Assembly: GCA_009780915.1 (NCBI GenBank)
Contig: WQZD01000001.1
Coordinates: 124,001-188,000 of the forward strand
Direction: 5' to 3'
DNA length: 64,000 nt
Origin: Propionibacteriaceae bacterium
GTDB lineage: Bacteria; Actinomycetota; Actinomycetes; Propionibacteriales; Propionibacteriaceae
Under the pieces are notes generated by a model. It was not told where the DNA came from, ran no database searches, and saw only the letters and a program-made list of their open reading frames with translations. Position 1 is the first letter of the stretch. Each line of letters begins with the position of its first letter. A program made the position numbers and the translations under genes. Positions 44,011 to 54,463 of the stretch are shown here, one piece after another.

Positions 44011-45732
44011 TCAGTCCGTGCTGGAGCCGGTGCGCTTCGCCTCTTCCTCGCGCTCCAGTTCGGTGTACGCGATCTTGCCCACGCGCGTCATCGGGAACTG
44101 TGAGCGGAACTCGATCTGGCGGGGGACCGACCACTTGATCAGGTGTTTCTTGCAATGGGCGATCAGCGCGGACCGTACCTCGTCGGAACCCTCGGAACCG
44201 TCTGCGAGGACGATGAACGCCTTCACGGACGACATCTGGTAGTCGTCGGGCAGCCCGATCACGCAGGCGCGATTGACGAGGGGGTGGGCCTCCAGGATCT
44301 GTTCGACCTGCATCGGGTACACGGACATGCCAGAGACCTTGATGAGCCTCTTCATGCGTCCCATGAAGTACAAGTACCCATCGGCGTCCATCGTGCCCAG
44401 GTCGCCGGTGTGCAGCCAGGTCCGCCCGTCGGCATGGACCCGCAGGGCGTGGTCGGTGGCCTCGGGGTCTTTGATGTACCCCTTCATCAAGGTGGGGCCG
44501 GTCACGCAGATCTCGCCCTCGGCGCCGTACGGAAGCTCCTTGCCGGTGGCGGCGTCGGCCACTTTGATGGTCATCCCCGGCATCGGGATGCCCATCGAGT
44601 TGTCGCGGTAATGATGCGGCGGGGAGATCGCGCACGCGGTCACGCACTCGGTCAGCCCGTACCCCTCCATCAACTCGATTGTGCTTCCCTGGGCTTGGAT
44701 CGCCGAGTCGAAGCGCCGTTTCAGGTCCGGGCTGAGCATGTCCCCGCCCGAGTAGGCGCCTTTCAGCGAGTCGAACCGGACTTTCGCGAATTTGGGGTGG
44801 CCGAGCAGGGCCTGGAACAGGGTCGGCACGCCGGCGATGTGGGTGGGGGCGTACTTGACCACGTTGTCCAGGTAGACCTCGGGGGAGAACTCGGGGACGA
44901 GGATGAAGTACGCTCCCATGGTCAGGGCGGTGTGGATCGTCAACCCCAGCCCGAAGCCGTGGAAGGCCGGAAGGATGGCCAGCACGGAGTCGCCGGGCGC
45001 CAGTCCGGAGATGGCGCCGATGGACACGGCCAGCGCGTTGAAGTTGGCGGAGGTCAGTTCGATCCCCTTGGGCAGGCTCGTCGTGCCGCCGCTGAACAAG
45101 ACGACGCAGCCTTCGTCTGGCTCGATGGGACGGGAGTACGGCTCCCCGCGTCCGGCCATGCCCGCGGCCATGAACTCCTGCCAGGGCAGGACGAGGGGGT
45201 CTGAGGCGGGCGCCGGGGCGATCTTGCGGCCCTTGGTCAGCGCGAAGCCGATCTTCATGTGCGGCGCGAGGTAGTCCGGGATGTGGGCGATGATCAATCG
45301 CTTGAGCCCTGTCTTCTCGGCCAACTCGGCGAAGACGGGGTAGAACATGTCGACGGTGACGGCCCATCGGGATTCGGTGATGGTGATGTAGTGCTCCAAC
45401 TCGTCCGCGGAGGAGAGGGGGTGGGTCATCACCGCGTAGGCGCCGATCTTGTTCAGCGCGTAGAAGCAGATCACCACCGCGGGCACGTTGGGCAGCGAGA
45501 CGACCACGGAGTCATGGGCCTTGACGCCCTGCGCGGTGAAGGCGGCTGCGCAGGTGTCGACCTCAGCCAGGAGTTGTTTGAAGGTGAAGCGCCGGCCCAG
45601 GAAGAACAAGGCCGTGGTGTGCGGCCCTCTCTTCGCCGAGGCGGCCAGCATGTCGTACAGCAGCGCGTCGGGGGCCGTCACGTCGTCGCTGATCGTGTCG
45701 AAATACTTCAACCAGGGCTTTTTCACTGTCAT
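44011..45732 (-). CDS. AMP-dependent acyl-CoA synthetase / acyl-activating enzyme
   Basis: The 573-aa ANL-family ligase activates a carboxylic acid with ATP and usually passes it to CoA. The phosphate loop is SGGTTSLPKG (214-223). Later core motifs are YGLTE (EGYGLTECV), TGDLGTMDADGYLYFMGR (A7-A8) and the C-terminal lysine in TRVGKIAY. Substrate specificity cannot be read. The ATG at 45732 has GGGAG upstream; the longer frame runs into the upstream gene. An E2-fold protein is encoded 90 bp upstream on the same strand, and the two probably work on the same acyl group. Confidence 0.9.
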   Translation of the reverse strand: MTVKKPWLKYFDTISDDVTAPDALLYDMLAASAKRGPHTTALFFLGRRFTFKQLLAEVDTCAAAFTAQGVKAHDSVVVSLPNVPAVVICFYALNKIGAYAVMTHPLSSADELEHYITITESRWAVTVDMFYPVFAELAEKTGLKRLIIAHIPDYLAPHMKIGFALTKGRKIAPAPASDPLVLPWQEFMAAGMAGRGEPYSRPIEPDEGCVVLFSGGTTSLPKGIELTSANFNALAVSIGAISGLAPGDSVLAILPAFHGFGLGLTIHTALTMGAYFILVPEFSPEVYLDNVVKYAPTHIAGVPTLFQALLGHPKFAKVRFDSLKGAYSGGDMLSPDLKRRFDSAIQAQGSTIELMEGYGLTECVTACAISPPHHYRDNSMGIPMPGMTIKVADAATGKELPYGAEGEICVTGPTLMKGYIKDPEATDHALRVHADGRTWLHTGDLGTMDADGYLYFMGRMKRLIKVSGMSVYPMQVEQILEAHPLVNRACVIGLPDDYQMSSVKAFIVLADGSEGSDEVRSALIAHCKKHLIKWSVPRQIEFRSQFPMTRVGKIAYTELEREEEAKRTGSSTD

Positions 45733-45821
45733 CACTACTCCCATTGTGCGTGGTGTCTGGCGGGTGCTCCTATCAGGGGCGGGTCGGGCTCCGGGGCGGC
45801 GTGGCACCCGATTCCGGTTGG

Positions 45822-46673
45822 TCACATCTTTTCCAAGAGTGTGGGGTCGACGAGGTAGGTCTCCATGAGTTCGAGGGACCGGGCGTCGTAGTAGCCGTCT
45901 GCGATGCGCTCGTCCAGGGACACGCGCAGCTTGAGCCGGCGCCGTACCGTCGGCTGGCCGTCCTCGCCCACGCAGACGGTGGGTTCGATCTTGCCGATGG
46001 TCATGAACATCGAGCAGGTGCCCCACTCGAAGAGGTGGTGGTACGGCGCCCCCAGGCCGACGCTTCCGACGTTGGCCAAGTAGACGCTGCAACGCAGCGG
46101 GTCGATCCCGCGCAGGAAGCCGGGGGTGTCGACGTAGAAGTCCCACCATTCGAGGATCTTGATGGCCGCGCGCAGCAGGCCGCGCGGCAGGTGCAGGAAG
46201 AGGCTGATGATCTTGTCGTCCTGCTTCTGGCCGTCCGATTTGGCGGTATGGATCTCGCCACGCAGCTTGGCCAGGATCGTGGCGCGGTCGTCCTCGGGCT
46301 TGATGCGCACGAGGACGTTGGTCTCTTGGCCGTCGTCGGTGAAGGTCTTCTTGGCGATGAACGAGAACACGATGTCGCGTCGTTGATACAACCGTCGCCC
46401 GATGAAGTACCTGTTGAGCGTCGGGCGTTTCCGCAGGACGTTGGTCAGCGCCAGCAGGACGGCCTGGAAGATCGTGATCTCATTCTCGGTGCCCTTGTTG
46501 GCGGCGATGTACTCCAACAGGTTCTCCGCGTCGATGTCGATGGGGAAGTACGCGATCGACTCGTTCCTGCCCTTCATGAGGTAGGGGAAGATCGCATTGA
46601 GATCGTAGGGGACTCTCACGCGCGTCGCGTCGTAGCGATCTCCGCGCTTCTTTTTGCGAGTCGTCGCGCTCAT
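45822..46673 (-). CDS. E2-like acyltransferase-fold protein without catalytic histidine
   Basis: The 283-aa protein matches the catalytic domain of 2-oxoacid dehydrogenase E2 (CAT-like) but has no lipoyl or E3-binding domain. The C-terminal motif usually reading D-H-R-x-x-D-G is here D254-E-R-I-A-D-G260 (VSLDERIADGYYDARSL), so the catalytic His is Glu. The N-terminal start MSATTRKKKRGDRY is basic. It may be an acyl-CoA-binding or acyltransferase protein using other residues. It is upstream of, and probably co-transcribed with, the acyl-CoA ligase. The ATG at 46673 follows AGGGGTGG. Confidence 0.8.
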   Translation of the reverse strand: MSATTRKKKRGDRYDATRVRVPYDLNAIFPYLMKGRNESIAYFPIDIDAENLLEYIAANKGTENEITIFQAVLLALTNVLRKRPTLNRYFIGRRLYQRRDIVFSFIAKKTFTDDGQETNVLVRIKPEDDRATILAKLRGEIHTAKSDGQKQDDKIISLFLHLPRGLLRAAIKILEWWDFYVDTPGFLRGIDPLRCSVYLANVGSVGLGAPYHHLFEWGTCSMFMTIGKIEPTVCVGEDGQPTVRRRLKLRVSLDERIADGYYDARSLELMETYLVDPTLLEKM

Positions 46674-46746
46674 GGAAACCACCCCTTTGTTTGTCGTCTG
46701 CCGTGGCACGATGTTAGTGCATCAAGGGTGATGATCGTGGAATTTC

Positions 46747-46761
46747 GTCCAGGTTCTGGAC
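46747..46761. promoter_or_regulatory. Palindrome in the divergent promoter region
   Basis: GTCCAG-GTT-CTGGAC, a perfect 6-bp inverted repeat, lies between the E2-like gene and the divergent transporter operon, 101 bp ahead of the latter. It is a possible operator for either. Confidence 0.3.
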
Positions 46762-46862
46762 AATTCGTCTCCTCATGTCTTAGAGAATCCTGAGTTGTCG
46801 GTGTCTAGCGTGAGGCTCAGAGCGCGCAGAAGCGCGACGAGTCATCACCCGATGGGGGCGAC

Positions 46863-48248
46863 ATGTCGGACACATCAGATCCTGTGGCCACGAATCCAAC
46901 ACCACCTATGCCGCCTGTGTCACCTGTCCTGCCTGTGTCGGCGCCGACGGCGGCGCAGCCGGTGAAGCGGGGCCGGCGGCGATACCTTCGATGGCTCATT
47001 CCGGTGGTGGCCGTCGTGGTGGTCGCAGGCGTGGTCGGCACGATCCTGTTGACTCACCGGGCGTCGGCGTCCTCGACCCCGACGACGGTGACCCGGGAGG
47101 TCCAAGCGTCCATGGTGACCATGACCCAATCGGTGAGCGCGAGCGGGACGATCGAGCCCCAGCAGCAGGCCGATCTGAGTTTCTCCAGTTCGGGGACGGT
47201 CACGGCGGTCAACGTGGCGGTCGGCGATCAGGTCGCGGCGGGGCAGAGTCTCGCCACGATCGACACCACAGACCTGCAGTCGAGTGTGGACTCGGCCCAA
47301 GCGGCGGTGGACGCGGCGCAGTCCGACTACGACACGGCCGTGGCCACGGGCGTGTCCGCGCGGATCACGGCCGCGAAATCCACCTTGGCCACCAAGCAGA
47401 ACGCCTTGACGAACGCCCAATCGGCGTTGGCCGCCGGCACGATGACGGCGCCGTTCGACGGCACGGTCGCCCAAGTCTCGATGGCGGTGGGCGACTCGGT
47501 CGGCTCGGGCGCCGGCTCGGGCGGCCAGGGCGCGGGCGGCGGCAACTACTCCGGCGGCTCGTCGAGTTCCTCGGACGTGATCACCGTCATCTCCACCAAC
47601 CTGTACGCGGTGTCGACGTCGGTCGGCGCCTCGGACGTCACCCAGATCAGCAAGGGGCAGGCCGTCCTGGTCACGCCCAACGGCTCGTCGACGCCACTGG
47701 ACGGGACGGTGACCTCGGTGGGCGTGATCGCGTCCTCCAGCACCTCGTCCGGGGCGTCCTTCCCCGTGACCGTCGACATCACCGACCCTCAGCAGGGGCT
47801 GTACGCCGGGGTCACGGCCTCGATCTCGATCATCACGTCCTCCCGGCAGGTGCTGGCCGTGCCGACAGCCGCGATCACGATGGCCCAGGGGCAGGCGAGC
47901 GTCCAACTGGTCACGGGGACCACGACCACGACCACGGCTGTGACCACGGGCGAGGCGAGCAACTCCCAGACCGAGATCACCTCGGGGCTCCAGGAGGGCG
48001 ACACCGTCCAGATCACCATGCTGGTGGGCGGCAACGCCAGCAACAATCCGGGCGCCTTCTCGTCCCTCTTCCCGGGCGGCAACGGGACGCGCCGTCCTTC
48101 GGGCAACTTCACGCCGGGCGCGGACTTCAGCTTCCAGCCCGGCGGGGGAGGGTACGGGGGGTACGGCGGGTACCCGGGCGCTGATCAAGGCGGCAATGGT
48201 GCTGGGGCTGGCGCCCAACCCGGCGGGACCGCGACAGGGGGTCGGTAG
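46863..48248 (+). CDS. Periplasmic-adaptor-like protein (HlyD/MacA family)
   Basis: The 461-aa product has a short cytoplasmic Pro-rich start, one membrane helix (about 41-64, LRWLIPVVAVVVVAGVVGTI), a lipoyl-like half (GTVTAVNVAVGDQVAAGQSL), a short coiled-coil hairpin (about 140-195), the returning lipoyl half (MTAPFDGTVAQVSMAVGDSV), and beta-barrel and membrane-proximal domains. Gly/Ser-rich inserts occur at about 220-240 and in the last 60 residues. In a Gram-positive cell it would sit outside the membrane with the MacB-type transporter. First gene of a four-gene unit. Confidence 0.88.
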   Translation: MSDTSDPVATNPTPPMPPVSPVLPVSAPTAAQPVKRGRRRYLRWLIPVVAVVVVAGVVGTILLTHRASASSTPTTVTREVQASMVTMTQSVSASGTIEPQQQADLSFSSSGTVTAVNVAVGDQVAAGQSLATIDTTDLQSSVDSAQAAVDAAQSDYDTAVATGVSARITAAKSTLATKQNALTNAQSALAAGTMTAPFDGTVAQVSMAVGDSVGSGAGSGGQGAGGGNYSGGSSSSSDVITVISTNLYAVSTSVGASDVTQISKGQAVLVTPNGSSTPLDGTVTSVGVIASSSTSSGASFPVTVDITDPQQGLYAGVTASISIITSSRQVLAVPTAAITMAQGQASVQLVTGTTTTTTAVTTGEASNSQTEITSGLQEGDTVQITMLVGGNASNNPGAFSSLFPGGNGTRRPSGNFTPGADFSFQPGGGGYGGYGGYPGADQGGNGAGAGAQPGGTATGGR

Positions 48249-48251
48249 GCC

Positions 48252-49078
<827 letters not shown>

Positions 49079-49082
<4 letters not shown>

Positions 49083-50305
49083 ACGTCGTCCAGATTCTTC
49101 GTACGAGTTGGGCCGCCATCGCCACCCATCGCTTGCGGTCCGCACTGACCGTCATCGGCATCTTCATCGGGATCGCGGCCGTGTCCCTGACCATCGGTCT
49201 CGGGCAGGGCGCTCAGCGCATGATCTCTGACGAGATCACCTCGCTGGGCTCGAACCTGCTCATCGTCACGCCGGGATCCTCGACCTCCTCGGCGGGGGTG
49301 CGCGGCGGCATGGGGTCCGCGACGACCTTGACCATCGATGACGCGACCGCGTTGGCCACCCCGTCCGTGGCCCCGGACATCGCGGGTGTGGCGCCGGTGA
49401 TGACCTCGTCCCAGTCCCTGACGACGAGCAGCACGAACTGGACATCGACGGCGTACGGGACCACGGCGTCCTGGCTGACCGTGCGCTCCCGTACTGTGCA
49501 AGCTGGTCGATTCTTCACCGACGCTGACGTCACCGACTGCGCGACGTCGATCGTCTTGGGTCCGACCACGGCCGAGGAGTTGTACGGGCAGGCCAACATG
49601 GCCGTGGGGCAGTCGTTGACCATGGGCACGGCGCAATACACCGTGATCGGTGTCCTGGCCTCCGTGGGGTCGAGCACGATGGGCGACGAGGACGACATCG
49701 TCGTCATGCCGTACTCGACCATGAGCCAGCGCATCCTCGGCGGGGTCAACCGGGTGTCCACGATTTATCTCGCGGCCACCTCGCAAAATACCTTGTCAGC
49801 GGCCTATCAGGAAGCGACGTCCGCCCTGCTGGCCCGACACGGTGTCTCGGCGTCCTCGGCCGATTTCTCGATCACGAGCTTGCAGTCCGTGCTCGACGTG
49901 GCCAGCTCGATCACGGGGACGCTCACCACGGCGCTCGCCGCTCTGGCCGGGATATCCCTGGTCGTGGGCGGGATCGGCGTGATGAACATCATGCTCGTCT
50001 CCGTCACGGAGAGGATCCGGGAGATCGGGTTGAGGAAGGCCCTGGGAGCGACTCCCGGGGTGATCAGGCTGCAGTTCCTGATCGAAGCGGCCACCTTGGC
50101 TGTGATCGGCGGCATCTTGGGGATTGGTTTGGGTTATCTCGCCGGATGGGCGATCACTCAAGCCATTTCTGTCACGGTCACCATCTCGTGGTCGGCCTGC
50201 CTGTTGGCCCTGGGCGTGTCCGCGCTGGTCGGGATCGTCGCCGGAGTCTACCCCGCCAGCCGTGCCGCGAGACTGGCCCCCATCGACGCATTGAGGAGTG
50301 AATGA
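49079..50305 (+). CDS. MacB-type ABC transporter permease (FtsX-like)
   Basis: The 408-aa permease has one N-terminal helix (LTVIGIFIGIAAVSLTIGLGQG), a large external MacB-PCD domain, then three helices near the C-terminus, with the FtsX motif VTERIREIGLRKALGATPG. It should act as a mechanotransmission transporter that exports peptides, lipids or drugs, or transmits a signal, rather than moving substrate across the membrane itself. No substrate gene is near. Confidence 0.93.
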
Positions 50306-52743
50306 TCATGTCGGATCCTGTGGTTCCATCTGTGCCGTCTGCGGGGCCGGGTGTGCCGCCATCTGTGCCGCCCGTGGTGCCTGTCAGTTCCACGCGGGTG
50401 ACCCGCGGCCAGCGTCGTACCGCACGGCGTCGGCACCTGATCATCGGATTGTCCGTGGCAGTGGTCATCTTGGCTGCGACGGGCGCGGGCACGGCGTACG
50501 CCACCAGCCGTCCCGTACCCCTCGACCAACGCTATGTCCTCGGCACGGTCACCACCGGCGACCTGACGAGCACGCTGACCTACACCGGATCGGTCGCCAA
50601 GACGAACCAGAAGACGTTGCACTTCCCGACGTCCGGCACTGTCACCGCGGTCAATGTGGCGGCGGGCGACACTATCTCGGCAGGGACGGTGATCGCCACC
50701 ATCGATACAACATCCTTGTCGCAGGCCGTCGACACGGCCCAGGCCAACCTCGACCAGGCGAATCTCACCCTGTGGGAAGCGGAGAATCCGAGCGCGTCCT
50801 CGACGGGCACGGGGTCATCCGGGTCCCCGTCCGATGGTTCCTCGGCGTCCTCGGGGTCCGGGACGACCGGGGGAGATGCGACCGGCGGGACGAATGGCGG
50901 CGGGTCGACCGGGAATGGCGGGCCGGGACAGGGCTCCTCGGGTGGCCAAGATTCCGGTGGCGGGGCGGGTTCCGGTGGCGGACCAGGCTCAGGTGGCGGA
51001 CAGGGCGGGGACGCCCAGACCGACCTCGCCCAGGCTGCGACCGCATTGAGCCAAGCGCGGACGACCGCCGACCAGGCGTCGAGCGCGGTGAGCACGGCCT
51101 GTCAGGGCTTGCTGCCGTCGGGATCGTCCACGGACTCGTCTTCGAGCGGGTCGCCGACTGGGTCGACGGACCCGTCCTCCTCTGCGAGCGGGTCGCCCAC
51201 GGGCGGGTCGCCCGACCAGGGGACCGTTGGCCCGTTGATCACACCGTCTGGCTCGGTGACACCTTCTGCGGGGTCTTCGTCGTCGGCAGCCACTCAGCCG
51301 TCGGGCACGGCGAGCACGGGCGGTACGGGTGGCGCATCGACGGTGGCTGGCGCCTCCTCGGCGACACCCATAGTGTCCACCAGTGGTTCCTCCTTGTCGG
51401 CCAGCATGATGCCGACGAGTGCGCCGACTCTCCTGGCTGGGGTGCCCGCATCGTCGGGTGGGTCATCGTCGGGCGCGACGTCGTCAATGGGCTCCCCTTC
51501 AGGTTCGGTGACGTCATCGACCGACTCAGCGGCGCCGGGCGCCACATCGAGTGGCAGCGGGCAGTCGACGGGCCCGGGGGGTGCTGATGGATCGACGCCC
51601 ACATCCTCACAGTCCGCTCCGGTCACGGTGGAGGGGTGTCTGACAGCCGTACTGGCCCTGCAACAGGCAGAGGCCGCGTTGTCCCATGCCTCCGACTCCG
51701 TCGTGGCCATCGCGACACAGATGATGGCTGACAGTGCGGGTACGAGCCAGTGCACCGTGCCTGGTCAACAGTCGCCGTCCTCGGGTGCGCCGTCATCGGG
51801 GCAACCGTCTTCTGATACGCCGTCCTCGTCGCCCGCTTCACCATCGGCTGGCTCTTCGCCGACGGGCACGTCCGGGGCGTCGTCCACATCCAGTTCATCG
51901 CCGTCTCGATTGTCGGCGCTCGGCTCGTCAACGACGGGTTCGTCGGGCGCCACGTCATCCCTGGGCGCGTCCGGCGCGAATGGACCCAGCGGATCGTCGG
52001 TCGCCGGGGGCTCTGGCTCGTCCGTGTCCGTGGCCACCGCCGAGGCGCAGGTCATGCAAGCCCAGCAGGCGCTGACTCAGGCGCAGGCCAACCTCGCAGC
52101 CGCGTCCATGACCTCCCCCATCGACGGCGTGGTCGCGCAGTTGTCCTTCGCGGTCGGTGATTCCGTGAGCGCTGCCACCTCCGTCATCGTGATCGGGTCG
52201 GGGCCGGCGACGGTCACCCTGTCCGTACCCGTGTCCCGTGTGCCCCTCCTGCATGCGGGGGAGCAAGCTACCATTGCCCAGAACTCCCTGACTGTCCCAG
52301 CCACCGTGACCTCGGTCTCACTCGTGCCCGTGTCGGGCACCAGTTACTCGATCACGATCACGTCCACCGACCCCCAGGCGGACTCCTTGCTGGCCGGGGC
52401 GCCCGCGACCGTGACGATCACGACGGACACCGTGTCGAACGCGACCTTGGTCCCGGTGAGCGCGATCACCATGGACTCCTCCGGCACGACGGGCACGGTC
52501 CAGGTGGTCGCCAACGGCGAGGTCACCACCCAGACGGTGACGGTGGCGGCCGTCGGCGACACCGCCGTGGCGGTGACTGACGGGGTCCAACCCGGCGACC
52601 AGGTCGTCCTAGCTGACACCACAACCGCTCTGCCCACGTCTCTCAACGGCGTCACCCGCGCCCTGAACGGCGGTGGTGGTGGCGGCGGTGGCATGCCCGT
52701 CGTCCAAGTCACATCCGGCACGACGGGAAACGGTCCCCGCTGA
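50302..52743 (+). CDS. Second adaptor-like protein with long Ser/Gly/Pro inserts
   Basis: The 813-aa product repeats the adaptor layout: a membrane helix (about 50-70), lipoyl half (SGTVTAVNVAAGDTISAGTV), returning half (MTSPIDGVVAQLSFAVGDSV) and a barrel region. Between the lipoyl halves lie four Ala/Gln-rich helical pieces (SLSQAVDTAQANLDQANL, TDLAQAATALSQARTTADQ, VLALQQAEAALSHASDSV, AEAQVMQAQQALTQAQANL) separated by three low-complexity Ser/Gly/Pro/Thr linkers totalling about 400 residues. The start overlaps the permease stop; ATG 50302 or 50308 is possible. It belongs to the same operon, so this transporter may have two different adaptors. Confidence 0.8.
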   Translation: MIMSDPVVPSVPSAGPGVPPSVPPVVPVSSTRVTRGQRRTARRRHLIIGLSVAVVILAATGAGTAYATSRPVPLDQRYVLGTVTTGDLTSTLTYTGSVAKTNQKTLHFPTSGTVTAVNVAAGDTISAGTVIATIDTTSLSQAVDTAQANLDQANLTLWEAENPSASSTGTGSSGSPSDGSSASSGSGTTGGDATGGTNGGGSTGNGGPGQGSSGGQDSGGGAGSGGGPGSGGGQGGDAQTDLAQAATALSQARTTADQASSAVSTACQGLLPSGSSTDSSSSGSPTGSTDPSSSASGSPTGGSPDQGTVGPLITPSGSVTPSAGSSSSAATQPSGTASTGGTGGASTVAGASSATPIVSTSGSSLSASMMPTSAPTLLAGVPASSGGSSSGATSSMGSPSGSVTSSTDSAAPGATSSGSGQSTGPGGADGSTPTSSQSAPVTVEGCLTAVLALQQAEAALSHASDSVVAIATQMMADSAGTSQCTVPGQQSPSSGAPSSGQPSSDTPSSSPASPSAGSSPTGTSGASSTSSSSPSRLSALGSSTTGSSGATSSLGASGANGPSGSSVAGGSGSSVSVATAEAQVMQAQQALTQAQANLAAASMTSPIDGVVAQLSFAVGDSVSAATSVIVIGSGPATVTLSVPVSRVPLLHAGEQATIAQNSLTVPATVTSVSLVPVSGTSYSITITSTDPQADSLLAGAPATVTITTDTVSNATLVPVSAITMDSSGTTGTVQVVANGEVTTQTVTVAAVGDTAVAVTDGVQPGDQVVLADTTTALPTSLNGVTRALNGGGGGGGGMPVVQVTSGTTGNGPR

Positions 52744-52976
52744 GGACCCCGGCTGGTGGCCACGGGTGGTTGTCCCTGGCGGTGGTCCTGGGCTAGTCAT
52801 CTCAGGTGGTCGAGGACGGCTGCCTCGCCCCGCTCCCGTCGGTCTCTGCGCTCGTCCGGCCCCGTCTCGCCTGTCACCGTCTCGCCTGTCACCGTCCCTC
52901 TTCATCCGCCTCCGTCACCGTCCCTCTTCGCCCCCGTCCCCCCTCTCCACAGCAAGAAACCCTGTCATCCCCCGCA
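52744..52976. other. Gap after the transporter operon
   Basis: No gene is evident. It holds two short direct repeats of C(C/T)GTCACCGTC(T/C)C, near 52871-52925. It leads into the 90-bp repeat. Confidence 0.4.
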
Positions 52977-53066
52977 CGAGTGACACTAAATTGAGGTCAT
53001 TCCCTCCCGAAACAGCGTGAAACCCCAGAATGAGTCGAAATTATGCGTCACTCGATCGCGTGTGAC
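52977..53066 (+). repeat. 90-bp repeat, left copy
   Basis: The copy opens with CGAGTGACACTAAATTGAGG and closes with the palindrome GTCAC-TCGATCGCGT-GTGAC (53047-53066). The opening CGAGTGAC and the closing GTCACTCG are complementary, so the element could fold on itself. A second copy with the same ends is at 54317-54408, on the other side of the kinase gene. Confidence 0.65.
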
Positions 53067-53207
53067 AACGGACATAAATCGACAACTATGGCCGCTGACT
53101 CGGGGTACACGCTGGTTGTGGGCACCGGCGTGGACATGACCATCGTTGACACTGCCACCGAGGACTAGTCGGGCAGACGGCCCACCACCCGGTCTAGACT
53201 GGCACCC

Positions 53208-54242
53208 ATGCCTGGCCTGGACCGTCGCGACGAGTTGAGCAGCCCCGTCATGGGGGCGGAGTTGCTCGAGCGTCTGCGACAGGGCGCGGTGGATCTGCCG
53301 GATTACCGCACGGGTCAGCCCATCGAGGTGACCTTCGCCGGGGCGGGGGAGACGTACGTCGTGTGGAGGGTCCGCCACAGGAGCACGGATGTCCTTCTGC
53401 GGCTCCCCTTCGATCCGGCGCCGGACTCCCAGCGCTCGATGGTCAGCGAGTTCGCCGCTTTGGGGAGGGTTCCGCAGGGCTTGGGACCGCGCGGTTTGTC
53501 GTACAGCGACACGGACGAGAATCCTCTGGGCTTGCGGCACATGCTCACCACGTACCTGCCCGGACAAGCGAAAACGCCAACCGACTGGACGGACGACGAT
53601 CTCGCCGGACTGGCCGGCGCCTTCGCCGCACTCCATCGGGACACCACCGACCTCCACGGGCCAGTGGACGCGCCAACGGGCGGGTCCATCGACCTCGTGG
53701 CGGAGATGGACTCCACGTGGCAGTGGTGGTCGCAGCGCCAACCCGACGTTGTCGCCGAGCCCGAGATCGCCCACCTGTGGGAGCGGGTACGGGAGTACGT
53801 GGGCGCGCGCGCGAGCGTGGTCGCCCGGCTCACTCGGTTCCCGCTGGTCCACGGTGACGCCTGCGCCACCAACGTCCTGATCGACCATGGCGTCGTGCGC
53901 CTGATCGATTGGGAGTGGGCTGAGTACTCCGACCCCGCACGCGACCTGGCCCTGATCGGCGGTGAGGTGTACGGCGGGCCGTGGTACGTCCCCATGGACT
54001 CCGCGCGGGTGAGCCTGTTCCTCTTGACGTACGCCCGGCTCGCCGGGCTGGACGGATCCGCCCTGGGCGATCTCGACGCCCGACGCCAGGCCTGGCTCGC
54101 CTACGATCGTTTCATGACCGGGCTGTTGTTGGAGACCCGTGCCCGGTCCCTGGCGGGTATGGGTGGTCATGGTGAGCCCGACTATCGCGGCGCCGCGATC
54201 ACGGTACGGGCGACGCTGGGGAGCCTGCTGGATCGCGGGTGA
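53208..54242 (+). CDS. APH-family phosphotransferase
   Basis: The 344-aa protein has the aminoglycoside/choline kinase fold. The catalytic loop is H215-G-D217xxxxN222 (LVHGDACATNVLID), and the metal motif is D234 in LIDWEWAEYSDPARD. The usual ATP-site lysine is replaced in VLLRLPFD (R65). The APH family covers antibiotic, sugar, choline and amino-acid kinases; nothing points to a particular substrate. It has no operon partner and is bracketed by the 90-bp repeats. Confidence 0.85.
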   Translation: MPGLDRRDELSSPVMGAELLERLRQGAVDLPDYRTGQPIEVTFAGAGETYVVWRVRHRSTDVLLRLPFDPAPDSQRSMVSEFAALGRVPQGLGPRGLSYSDTDENPLGLRHMLTTYLPGQAKTPTDWTDDDLAGLAGAFAALHRDTTDLHGPVDAPTGGSIDLVAEMDSTWQWWSQRQPDVVAEPEIAHLWERVREYVGARASVVARLTRFPLVHGDACATNVLIDHGVVRLIDWEWAEYSDPARDLALIGGEVYGGPWYVPMDSARVSLFLLTYARLAGLDGSALGDLDARRQAWLAYDRFMTGLLLETRARSLAGMGGHGEPDYRGAAITVRATLGSLLDRG

Positions 54243-54316
54243 CACTGGCGTGTCTGTGTACTGGGCGTATCAATGACGGCCGGTCGAGCAGGGCAATGCC
54301 CATTGTTACACAAGCT

Positions 54317-54408
54317 CGAGTGACATGAAATTGCGATTTTCTCGGCATTATTGAGCCCTATCACCAGGGGCGGGCCGACATAACATGTCACTCGAACGAG
54401 GGTGACAT
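54317..54408 (+). repeat. 90-bp repeat, right copy
   Basis: This copy opens CGAGTGACATGAAATTGCG and ends with ATGTCAC-TCGAACGAGG-GTGACAT (54385-54408), a perfect 7-bp inverted repeat with the same 10-bp spacer as the left copy. The opening CGAGTGACAT and ATGTCACTCG form 10-bp arms. The two copies are alike at the ends and differ in the middle. Confidence 0.65.
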
Positions 54409-54463
54409 GACCTGTTGTAGCGAATGCCGTCAGGGTATCAGCAGATGACTCGCCGTCTGAGTA

